Assembly (NCBI GenBank): GCA_003558625.1 | Contig: PWPP01000077.1 | Location: forward strand, 1-33,316 | DNA from: Syntrophomonas sp. | GTDB lineage: Bacteria; Bacillota; Syntrophomonadia; Syntrophomonadales; Syntrophomonadaceae | Length of the DNA: 33,316 nt | Direction: 5' to 3' | Shown: in pieces, positions 7,792-15,147 of the stretch | Numbering within the stretch: the first letter of the stretch is position 1 | Layout of the letters: every line of letters begins with the position of its first letter | The notes under the pieces: generated by a model | What the model was told of the DNA's origin: nothing | Seen by the model: the letters and a program-made list of their open reading frames with translations, nothing else | The model's database searches: none | Translations under genes and position numbers: made by a program

Positions 7792-8082
7792 ATGGCCGAA
7801 GCAACCTTAAGTATCCAAATCATTCCGGTAGTTCCCGAAGAACAGATTTATCCCCTGGTAGATCAAGCCATTGCCATGATTTCAGCTTCCGGATTCACTT
7901 ACTGGATCGGACCTTCAGAAACCACCATTGAAGGTGATTTAACATCCATGCTGGAACTGGTGCAAAAATTGCTTCGATCCACCTATGGAGCCGGAGCCTC
8001 CAGGATCATTTCTCATATTAAAATTGACTATAAACCTTCTGGAGTAACCATTGATGAAAAAATCCATAAGTATCTTAAATAA
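7792..8082 (+). CDS. thiamin-binding protein, MTH1187/YkoF-like
   Basis: Small protein of 96 residues of the thiamin-binding MTH1187/YkoF superfamily (formerly DUF77). It begins ATLSIQIIPVVPEE and contains WIGPSETTIEGDL and ASRIISHIKIDYKP, typical of this ferredoxin-like fold. Members bind thiamin or its hydroxymethylpyrimidine (HMP) part in the cytoplasm. The start is at 7792 behind AGAAGGAGG. The same frame is open from an ATG at 7705, but that lies inside the riboswitch expression platform. The last 29 bases overlap the permease gene. Its place directly after a TPP riboswitch supports the role. Confidence 0.88.
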   Translation: MAEATLSIQIIPVVPEEQIYPLVDQAIAMISASGFTYWIGPSETTIEGDLTSMLELVQKLLRSTYGAGASRIISHIKIDYKPSGVTIDEKIHKYLK

Positions 8083-8821
8083 GATCGGTTCCCTGCTGCT
8101 GTTCCTGTTGTTGCTTCTGCTCTGGGAATTGGCAGTCTGGTTCCGCCAGATTCCCGAGTGGCTCTTGCCTGCACCCAGCACCGTAGTCTTAGTCATGGTA
8201 GATATTAAAGCCCTCTTGTTTAAACACAGCCTGACCACGATGGGAGAGGCTTTGCTGGGATTCTTATTGGCCATCCTCCTTGCATTTTCTGTCTCAGCCA
8301 TGCTGGATAACATTCCTGTCATGAATAAAGCTGTATCTCCTCTGCTGATCATTAGTCAGACCATTCCTATTATTGTCATAGCTCCTTTGCTTATTATCTG
8401 GTTTGGTTATGGTTTGATGCCCAAAATTTTAGTGGTAATTCTGGTATGTTTTTTCCCTATAACCATCAATCTCTTACGGGGATTAACATCAGTAGATCCG
8501 GATCAGGTTAACCTTTTTAGATCAATGGGTGCGGGTAAACTATTAATATTCAAAATGGTTAAGTTTCCTACCGCCCTGCCTTCATTATTTGCCGGGTTAA
8601 GAATATCCGCTTCATACAGCATTATGGCCGCTGTTATCGGCGAGTGGTTGGGAGCTAAATCCGGCCTGGGTTATTTTATGATCCTCTCCCAAAAATCCTT
8701 TTTAACCGGTCAGGTTTTTGCTGCTATTGTTTTAATTTCTCTATTAAGCTTAGCCCTGGTGAAATTATTGGACTGGGCAGAAAGGCTCTTAATCCCCTGG
8801 AACCGGGGAGGTGATATATAA
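8054..8821 (+). CDS. thiX: ABC transporter permease, ThiX type
   Basis: Inner-membrane permease of the binding-protein-dependent type (BPD/SsuC-like), 255 residues with about six hydrophobic helices. The first is LLFLLLLLLWELAVWF (about 13-28). The EAA-like loop that touches the ATPase is seen in FRSMGAGKLLIFKMV...LPSLFAGLRI (about 155-185). It probably carries a thiamin precursor such as HMP or a formylaminopyrimidine across the membrane with the lipoprotein and ATPase that follow. The ATG at 8054 has GGAG nine bases upstream; an in-frame TTG sits one codon before. It overlaps the thiamin-binding gene by 29 bases. Alone it could be taken for a nitrate/sulfonate/taurine permease; the riboswitch decides. 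Confidence 0.88.
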   Translation: MKKSISILNKIGSLLLFLLLLLLWELAVWFRQIPEWLLPAPSTVVLVMVDIKALLFKHSLTTMGEALLGFLLAILLAFSVSAMLDNIPVMNKAVSPLLIISQTIPIIVIAPLLIIWFGYGLMPKILVVILVCFFPITINLLRGLTSVDPDQVNLFRSMGAGKLLIFKMVKFPTALPSLFAGLRISASYSIMAAVIGEWLGAKSGLGYFMILSQKSFLTGQVFAAIVLISLLSLALVKLLDWAERLLIPWNRGGDI

Positions 8822-8986
8822 ATCTGCAAAGACCCGCTGTAAAAAAATGTCTGGTAAAACCAAAAAAAGAGGGGCCTACTCCCTCCTCAAGCTGGTGAAA
8901 AAATGACCGGGCATGTATTTTTATATCACGATACGCAGTAACTATTTATGTGAATGGCTTTAATGCCTAAGATGGGAGGATTCTGC

Positions 8987-9976
8987 ATGAACTTAACCAC
9001 TATAAGAAACATTATTATTTATTTAATCATCCTAAGTTTGGCTGTCTTTGCTGCCGCCTGCGCCCAGCAACCGCAGGCAGATAAAGAAGAAATACAGATA
9101 TTGCTGGATTGGTTCCCCAATACCAATCACAGCGGCTTGTATGCAGCCCGGGAACAGGGTTTTTATCATGATCAGGATTTAGAAGTAGACATTATCCAAG
9201 CCGGTGAAACCGGAGTAGTTCAGTTGGTAGCCACGGGTAACGCGGATTTCGGTATCAGCTACCAGGAAGAAGTTACCATTGCCAGGTCATTGAACATCCC
9301 TGTTATCGCCATCGCCACCATCATTCAGAATAACACCTCCGGTTTCGCTTCGAAAAAAGAAAAAAACATTCTTAGCCCCCAGGATTTTGCTTTTAAAAAC
9401 TATGGTGGATGGGGTTCCCCCTCGGAGACAGCTATCCTTAAAGCTTTAATGGAAAAATACGATGCAGATTTCGAAGAACTCAATATGATTAATATCGGCA
9501 CTGCTGACTTTTTTACCAGTATGGAGCGGGACATTGATTTTGCCTGGATCTATTACGGATGGACCGGAATAGAAGCTGAGCTCCGGGGAATTGATCTAAA
9601 CTTTATTCCCATTAAAGATGAAAACGAAGCGTTAAACTTTTATACCCCGGTAATTATCACCAGCGAAAGCTTTTTAGCCCAAAACGAGGCCACTGTAAAA
9701 AAATTCCTTAAAGCTACTGCCCAGGGGTATGAATATGCCATAGAAAAGCCTGTTGAAACTGCAACTATCATGCATAACTTGTTTCCGGAACTAAACCCGG
9801 ATCTATTATTGGCCAGCCAGAACTATCTGGCAACACAATATCGGGCCGATGCACCCCGTTGGGGAGAAATGTCCTTAGAAAGGTGGAAAAATTATACCGA
9901 ATTTATGAGTGATTATGGATTGTTGCAGCATCCGATGGATCCAGCCCGGGCATTTACCAATGATTACCTGCCCTGA
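8987..9976 (+). CDS. thiY: thiamin-precursor-binding lipoprotein, ThiY/NMT1-like
   Basis: Substrate-binding lipoprotein of the NMT1/THI5-like family that captures pyrimidine precursors of thiamin outside the cell. 329 residues. The signal peptide (about 1-26) ends in LAVFAAACAQQ, with the lipid-modified Cys at the C of AAAC. The mature part starts with ILLDWFPNTNHSGLYAAREQGFY, a hallmark of the ThiY/THI5 group, followed by GNADFGISYQEEV. The start at 8987 has GGGAGGA just upstream; an earlier in-frame ATG at 8954 would place 11 extra residues before the signal and has no ribosome site. A 165-base gap separates it from the permease gene. Confidence 0.9.
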   Translation: MNLTTIRNIIIYLIILSLAVFAAACAQQPQADKEEIQILLDWFPNTNHSGLYAAREQGFYHDQDLEVDIIQAGETGVVQLVATGNADFGISYQEEVTIARSLNIPVIAIATIIQNNTSGFASKKEKNILSPQDFAFKNYGGWGSPSETAILKALMEKYDADFEELNMINIGTADFFTSMERDIDFAWIYYGWTGIEAELRGIDLNFIPIKDENEALNFYTPVIITSESFLAQNEATVKKFLKATAQGYEYAIEKPVETATIMHNLFPELNPDLLLASQNYLATQYRADAPRWGEMSLERWKNYTEFMSDYGLLQHPMDPARAFTNDYLP

Positions 9977-9990
9977 AAGAAAGATATTAT

Positions 9991-10719
9991 ATGAAAATAC
10001 AGGTATCGAATATAAGTAAAACCCTAGACGACCTACCTACCCTGGACCGGATTTCTTTGACCGTAGAGAGGGGACAGTTTGTGGTAATATTAGGTCCCAG
10101 CGGCTGTGGTAAAAGCACCCTGCTGAATATCATATCCGGTTTATTGGCCCCGGATCAGGGTCGGGTGATTTTAGACGGTGAAGACTGGACCGGACGCACA
10201 GGCAAAATCAGTTATATGCAGCAAAAAGATTTGATTTTACCCTTTAAAAACATTTTGGAAAACCTGATGATACCCTTATTAATCCGGGGCGAAAACAAAA
10301 AAGAAGCCCGAACCAGGGTTTTTCCTTATTTAAATGAGTTCGGTTTAAAGGGATTTCAGGACTATTATCCCTACCAACTATCGGGTGGTATGCGTCAGCG
10401 AGCCGCCTTGCTGCGCACTTATCTGTTTAAACAAGATGCACTGTTATTGGATGAGCCTTTTGCAGCTTTAGATGCGATCAATCGCAGAAAAATGCAACTG
10501 TGGCTGAAAAAATTGTGTCAGACCTATTCCCCTTCGGTACTCTTGGTAACCCATGATATCGAAGAAGCGCTACTATTGGCCGACGATATATTTGTTTTTT
10601 CAGCCCGCCCCGCTGCTGTGAAACTAAAGGTCCACATCCAAGCTCTTATGTCTTTAGAAGAAAGAGAAGCAATAAAAAAAGAAATCCTTTCTATACTGGA
10701 AGTAGAAGCAGATAAATAA
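9991..10719 (+). CDS. thiZ: ABC transporter ATPase, ThiZ type
   Basis: Cytoplasmic ATPase of the thiamin-precursor importer, 242 residues. Walker A GPSGCGKST (about 36-44), Q-loop YMQQKD, signature LSGGMRQR, Walker B ALLLDEPFAALD and the switch His in VTHDIEEAL are all present, so it should be active. It starts 14 bases after the lipoprotein gene. Closest relatives by motif are nitrate/sulfonate/taurine-type ATPases; the operon assigns the substrate. No terminator with a T run follows it. Confidence 0.9.
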   Translation: MKIQVSNISKTLDDLPTLDRISLTVERGQFVVILGPSGCGKSTLLNIISGLLAPDQGRVILDGEDWTGRTGKISYMQQKDLILPFKNILENLMIPLLIRGENKKEARTRVFPYLNEFGLKGFQDYYPYQLSGGMRQRAALLRTYLFKQDALLLDEPFAALDAINRRKMQLWLKKLCQTYSPSVLLVTHDIEEALLLADDIFVFSARPAAVKLKVHIQALMSLEEREAIKKEILSILEVEADK

Positions 10720-10779
10720 TAACGTGCCAAACGGCCAAATCCTGAACCGTTATGATCCAATTATGAAGTCTACGTACTA

Positions 10780-10810
10780 TTGTATGATTCCGGGGAATAG
10801 TATATATTCC
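10780..10810 (+). promoter_or_regulatory. probable promoter of pcm with inverted repeat
   Basis: TTGTAT (10780-10785), 17 bases, TATATT (10803-10808). The inverted repeat GGAATA-GTATA-TATTCC (10794-10810) overlaps the -10, so a regulator could bind there. It leaves a leader of about 120 bases before pcm. Confidence 0.5.
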
Positions 10811-10934
10811 AGCTCCGGGGTCTGATATTTGATAAAATAAGAGGAGGAAACTTTCGCCCCCCGGACTTCTAGCCAAATATATTGGGGGATATGCTTTTCA
10901 ATGGGACCGAAGAACGTGCAAGGGAGGATTCTAC

Positions 10935-11585
10935 ATGAACAACAACCTTCACTACGATGAAAAACGCAGAGAAATGGTAGAAACACAAATTATCAACCGG
11001 GGCATAACCCAGCCGGATATTATCAACAGTATGTTAGAAGTGCCACGGCATGATTTTGTGCCTAAAGAATTGCAACCTTTCGCTTATGAGGATAACCCTC
11101 TTCCCATCGGTGATAACCAGACCATCAGCCAACCCTATATTGTGGCTTTAATGATCCATGCTTTAGCAGCCACGTCCTCGGATAAAGTGCTTGAGATCGG
11201 CACCGGCTCCGGTTATGCTGCTGCAGTCTTATCCCGACTCGTAAATGAAGTATATACCATCGAGCGCCTTGATACCTTAGCCCGGTCAGCCCAGAGAGTA
11301 ATAAAAAAATTAGGCTATGATAATATAAAAATCAAAGTAGGAGATGGAACCAAGGGTTGGCCTGAAGCATCCCCCTTTGACTGCATTTTGGTCTCTGCCG
11401 GGGCACCGGTAGTTCCGGAAACATTAAGCAACCAACTGGTTCCAGGGGGCAGAATGGTTATTCCCGTAGGAGATAATTTTTCCCAGGATTTAATGAAAAT
11501 AGAAAAACGGTTGGATGGACACTTGATTTGCACCTATATTACCGCTGTCAGATTTGTACCCCTCATCGGGGAAGAGGGTTGGTAA
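10935..11585 (+). CDS. pcm: protein-L-isoaspartate O-methyltransferase
   Basis: Repairs aged proteins by methylating L-isoaspartyl residues with SAM. 216 residues, the usual length. Visible motifs: the N-terminal helix MVETQIINRGI, VPRHDFVP, the substrate-side loop PIGDNQTISQPYIVALM, and the SAM motif VLEIGTGSGYAAAVL (about 84-98), ending with VRFVPLIGEEGW as in the family. The start at 10935 is behind AAGGGAGGA. It follows the thiamin operon with a 215-base gap and a likely promoter of its own. The downstream hairpin is convergent with the phosphatase gene. Confidence 0.95.
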   Translation: MNNNLHYDEKRREMVETQIINRGITQPDIINSMLEVPRHDFVPKELQPFAYEDNPLPIGDNQTISQPYIVALMIHALAATSSDKVLEIGTGSGYAAAVLSRLVNEVYTIERLDTLARSAQRVIKKLGYDNIKIKVGDGTKGWPEASPFDCILVSAGAPVVPETLSNQLVPGGRMVIPVGDNFSQDLMKIEKRLDGHLICTYITAVRFVPLIGEEGW

Positions 11586-11602
11586 GCCTTTCGATTGAGA
11601 GG

Positions 11603-11648
11603 TAAAAATCTGGTCCACCCCGGATTTTTTATTCGGGGTGGACCAGAT
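11603..11648 (-). terminator. intrinsic terminator between convergent genes
   Basis: Perfect 15-base stem (11608-11622 with 11634-11648) around an 11-base loop. On the minus strand it is followed by TTTTT, so it ends the phosphatase-family transcript. On the plus strand no T run follows, but the same hairpin may protect or stop the pcm message. Confidence 0.88.
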
Positions 11649-11695
11649 CATAACTCCTTCGCGGCATAAAGTGCCAACAAAACCCTTCCGGTTGG

Positions 11696-12469
11696 CTAGG
11701 ATAAAATCGGTACCGTATTGTTCAAAATCCATTTATGGATCAACCCGTTTGAAGCGGCTATATGTTTTTGATAAAGATAATCATCACTGCCATTCCAGTC
11801 GGTGACTTTGCCCCCGGCCTCTTTCACGATTAAAGTACCGGCTGCATATTCGTTCACTCGTAAATTGGGGTCTAAAAATCCATCCAGTCTACCACAGGCA
11901 ATCCAGCATAAATCAATAGCTACCGAACCATAGCGGCGCAAACCATGAATATGGGGTAGGATTTTATGAAGCAGGGAAAAATAACTCTGCAATAAGTTAT
12001 AATCATAAAAATAATATCCCGTAGTCAGCAAGCAGTCTTTTATTTCCCGGGTGGGAGAAACCCGGATCTTATGGCCGTTTAAAAAAGCACCTTTCCCCTT
12101 CTCTGCAGCGAATATTTCCTGTCGCTGGGGATCATATACAATGCCCGCCACAACCTGCCCTTTCATAACTGCGGCAATGCTCACCGCCCACATGGGAAAA
12201 TTCCGGGCCAGGTTGTTCTTACCATCAGCGGGTTCTATAATCCAGACTACACCCGCTCCAACCCTGCCGGGGTCAACCAGGGCTCCGGAAAAGTCTATAT
12301 GATCTTGGGGATAATGTTCTCTGATCAAGGTACTCACCTGGTCCCGGCACTGGTTAATTTTGGATTGGTGATTTTGTTCCGTTTTTTCCCCCCCCGGGGC
12401 TAAAAACTTTCCCCCCTCCACAGCGGCAGTTATCGCGATTAGGGTGAAGTCTGACAATGTATTGTCCAT
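11696..12469 (-). CDS. inositol-monophosphatase-family protein with degenerate active site
   Basis: Paralogue of the neighbour at 12591-13421; long identical stretches such as DLCWIACGRLDG and AASNGLIHKWIL show common origin. 257 residues. The metal ligands of Mg-dependent IMPases are largely changed: the GEE motif is replaced by DFSGALVDPG, DPLDGT has become EPADGK (Glu79, Asp82, Lys84), the early KxD has become KIN, and the late WD has become NE (Glu207). Only Asp82 is kept as such. The reading frame is intact, with a strong GAGGAGG site and a terminator, so it is expressed, not decayed. It is likely a non-catalytic or altered-specificity protein; its role is unknown. Confidence 0.85.
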   Translation of the reverse strand: MDNTLSDFTLIAITAAVEGGKFLAPGGEKTEQNHQSKINQCRDQVSTLIREHYPQDHIDFSGALVDPGRVGAGVVWIIEPADGKNNLARNFPMWAVSIAAVMKGQVVAGIVYDPQRQEIFAAEKGKGAFLNGHKIRVSPTREIKDCLLTTGYYFYDYNLLQSYFSLLHKILPHIHGLRRYGSVAIDLCWIACGRLDGFLDPNLRVNEYAAGTLIVKEAGGKVTDWNGSDDYLYQKHIAASNGLIHKWILNNTVPILS

Positions 12470-12590
12470 AGTAAAACCTCCTCTGCCCCTGGCAACCTCT
12501 TATAGTGGTCCCAGCCCTCGTCCCTGCTTTCAAGGTTTCCTGGGGTTGGATCTTGAGAATAGCTATTGCAATAGATTGCTGTCAGTATTG

Positions 12591-13421
12591 CTATAAAAAC
12601 TCTTTGCCTGTAAAGTAGGTGTCAATTTTTTTTAGCAGCCACTTATGGAGATGTTGGTTGGTAGCTACAATATTACCGCTGGTCAAATAATCCCCGGCAC
12701 CGGCCCAATCAGAAACAATGCCACCTGCTTCTTCGACCATAACAATACCGGCAGCGATATCCCAGGGACGCAGATGTACTTCAAAACATCCATCCAACCT
12801 GCCGGCTGCAACCCAGCATAAATCCAGAGCAGCTGCTCCAATTCTTCTGATATCATTAATCTCCAGCAGCATATGTTCAAATAAATCGATGTGGCTTTTC
12901 AACATATGCGTGTCGGGACCACAGGGGAAAAATACAGCCAGAACGGCTTCCTGAACATCTTCTAAACCAGAAACCCTAAGTCTTTCTCCGTTTAAATAAG
13001 CACCTTTACCCCGTTCGGCTACAAACAGTTCTTCCCGGTTAAAATCGTATACCACGCCTCCCTGGATTTGATCATGGTATTCATAGGCGATACTGACACA
13101 AAAAACAGGGATATGGCGCACAAAATTAAACGTTCCGTCCAGGGGGTCTATGAGCCAGCGGTATGTATCCTGAGCATATACTCCATGGTCTCCCGTTTCC
13201 TCACCCCGCAGGGCATCATCCGGAAAATCACGCCTGATTAAATCTAGTATGGTAGCTTCAATCAGTTGATCCATTTTCGTAACCAGGCTGCGATCCCTTT
13301 TTCTGTGTACGAAGCCGGATTCTTGGCGAATATCATCAATATAACTCCTAAATACTGCCGCAGCTTTTAAAACCGCTTCCACCGCAGTATTAGTCCGGGG
13401 AGATAACCGTTCTTTATCCAT
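12591..13421 (-). CDS. suhB: inositol monophosphatase family protein, intact
   Basis: Mg-dependent sugar-phosphate phosphatase of the IMPase family (inositol-1-phosphatase, or possibly fructose-1,6-bisphosphatase or 3'-phosphoadenosine nucleotidase activity; sequence alone does not decide). 276 residues. All metal motifs are intact: KMD (49-51), RGEET (Glu74, Glu75), IDPLDGTFNF (Asp92, Asp95, Thr97) and RPWDIAAG (Asp221). The start at 13421 has only a weak AGG site. A 121-base gap separates it from its degenerate copy downstream. The name suhB is by family, not by tested function. Confidence 0.88.
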   Translation of the reverse strand: MDKERLSPRTNTAVEAVLKAAAVFRSYIDDIRQESGFVHRKRDRSLVTKMDQLIEATILDLIRRDFPDDALRGEETGDHGVYAQDTYRWLIDPLDGTFNFVRHIPVFCVSIAYEYHDQIQGGVVYDFNREELFVAERGKGAYLNGERLRVSGLEDVQEAVLAVFFPCGPDTHMLKSHIDLFEHMLLEINDIRRIGAAALDLCWVAAGRLDGCFEVHLRPWDIAAGIVMVEEAGGIVSDWAGAGDYLTSGNIVATNQHLHKWLLKKIDTYFTGKEFL

Positions 13422-13836
13422 AATAACAACCTGGTTTCAACTGTCCTTACCCTAATAATCACGGGGATCAACCAGAAGTTCACCAAAAAACCTGGGATCC
13501 TGAAGCAGAAACAAAGAGTTGAACCCGTTGTCCAGACTCTGCGTTTCCACTTTTTTCCGGCCTCTGCTGTGTCACCCCTTATTTAAAACCAGATTCTACA
13601 CCTGCCTTCCCTTTAGAAATACAGTAAATCGATTAGTAATAATAAGCATTTGCGTCAGTAAATATGTTACTGTCTTTGTCCCTCAAAAAAGATAATATAT
13701 CAGTTTAAAGCCTTCATCTCCTTAATCATAAAGGGAGAAAAGCATAAAACGCAATAAGCCATTAAATATTTTCAAAAATTCTTATACAAGACCCATAATT
13801 CATATCCTGCAGGGAGTGGAACATAAAACAACTTTA
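13422..13836. other. gene-free region between pdp and the phosphatase pair
   Basis: About 415 bases without a supportable gene on either strand. The right half is AT-rich. It holds an inverted repeat CAGTAA-ATATG-TTACTG (13656-13672) and a short TCTTATACAAGA palindrome near 13780. No strong terminator for pdp or clear promoter for suhB was found. In many spore formers the genes after the nucleoside phosphorylase are dacF and the spoIIA operon; nothing of them is seen here. Confidence 0.6.
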
Positions 13837-15147
13837 CTAAAGTACCACTTGTAAAATCAATTCTTTTCTGTCCGGGGGTAAAGACCCCATCCGGTATGCA
13901 GACAAAAGCTGTTCTTGGGCCTGTCTGATCAACCCCAGACAATTTCCATGTATAAAAGCAATGGTCTGTCCTTTATATACATAATCTCCCCGTTTTTGCA
14001 CCAACTCCAGACCTGCTCCATGATCAATGGCATCTCCGGCCCGGGCTCTCCCCGCTCCCAATAACATGGATATCAGCCCGACCTGTTTGGCATCTATACT
14101 CTGAATGTACCCTTCCTGATCGGATGTGATTTCCTGCTGAAACCGGGCCCGGGGCAAAGAATAATGCTCATCATTCAGATCGATATGCCCTCCCTGCCAT
14201 TGAATCATTTCCATAAACTTTTTAAGACCCGCTCCTGAATGTAGCAAGTATTGAGCCCGTTTATAGGAGGCTTCCACATTTTCATACTGACCGGCTAACC
14301 ACATCAAGTAGGCAGAGAGGCATAAAGAAAGTTCTACTATATCGGGAGGACCGCCTCCACGTAATGTATCAAGGGCCTCTTTTACTTCCAGGGCATTGCC
14401 TACCATCCTACCCAGAGGCTGGTCCATATCACTGATCAGGGCCGCCACCTTGAGGCCGACGTCCTTGCCAATCTGCACCATGATTTGAGCCAGCTCCAGG
14501 GCCTCTGCTTCTTTTTTCATAAACGCACCACTACCGGTCTTCACATCTAAGACCAATGTTTGGGCTCCACAGGCTATTTTCTTGCTCATAATGCTGGCAG
14601 CAATTAGCGGTATACTGTCTATGGTCGCAGTAACATCTCTTATGGCATACAATCTTTTGTCCGCCGGGACCAGTTTGTCGCTTTGGGATACTATAACCCC
14701 ATTGATGGCCTTCACCTGGGTTAAAATCTCATTTTGTCCCAATTCCACCCGAAAACCGGGTATGGCCTCCAGTTTATCAATGGTTCCCCCGGTATGGCCC
14801 AGACCCCGGCCCGACATCTTAAGCATAGCCAGACCCGATGCTGCCACCAGGGAGATTACAACCAGGCTGATTTTATCCCCAACACCACCGGTACTGTGCT
14901 TGTCAATAACCTTTACGGGCAAATCCTCAATACCTATGACCTCACCTGAATGGGCCATGGCCCAGGTCAGATCCTTTAATTCCCGGGGTGACAGTCCCTG
15001 AAAATAAACCGCCATAGCCCAGGCTGCCGCCTGGCAATCCTCTAATTGCCCGTTGGTCATGCCCTTCACTAAAAACGCTATTTCCTCTGTAGTTAACGCT
15101 TCCTTGTTTCTTGTTTTCAATATTAGGTCTTTAAAATCCAACACCAT
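13837..15147 (-). CDS. pdp: pyrimidine-nucleoside phosphorylase
   Basis: Splits uridine, thymidine or deoxyuridine with phosphate, feeding (deoxy)ribose-1-phosphate to DeoB. 436 residues, the usual length. The thymidine phosphorylase signature is present as KMSGRGLGHTGGTIDKLE, with the phosphate-binding KHSTGGVGDK at about 83-92 and a C-terminal biotinyl/lipoyl-like closing domain (GAGLELVQKRGDYVYKGQTIA). The start ATG at 15147 overlaps the deoB stop as TGATG; a GTG lies one codon before. Coupled translation with deoB is likely. It is the last gene of the xerD-deoB-pdp unit. Confidence 0.94.
   Translation of the reverse strand: MVLDFKDLILKTRNKEALTTEEIAFLVKGMTNGQLEDCQAAAWAMAVYFQGLSPRELKDLTWAMAHSGEVIGIEDLPVKVIDKHSTGGVGDKISLVVISLVAASGLAMLKMSGRGLGHTGGTIDKLEAIPGFRVELGQNEILTQVKAINGVIVSQSDKLVPADKRLYAIRDVTATIDSIPLIAASIMSKKIACGAQTLVLDVKTGSGAFMKKEAEALELAQIMVQIGKDVGLKVAALISDMDQPLGRMVGNALEVKEALDTLRGGGPPDIVELSLCLSAYLMWLAGQYENVEASYKRAQYLLHSGAGLKKFMEMIQWQGGHIDLNDEHYSLPRARFQQEITSDQEGYIQSIDAKQVGLISMLLGAGRARAGDAIDHGAGLELVQKRGDYVYKGQTIAFIHGNCLGLIRQAQEQLLSAYRMGSLPPDRKELILQVVL

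Noticed and set aside
8847..8906. 19-codon Lys-rich frame inside the thi operon gap
   Set aside because: No ribosome site and no conservation evidence; kept only as a remark on the gap.
12563..12574. Palindrome CTATTGCAATAG between the two phosphatase genes
   Set aside because: No T run or promoter beside it; too short to assign as terminator or operator.
14582..15001. Plus-strand 139-codon frame across pdp
   Set aside because: Antisense shadow of pdp, with no ribosome site or family pattern.
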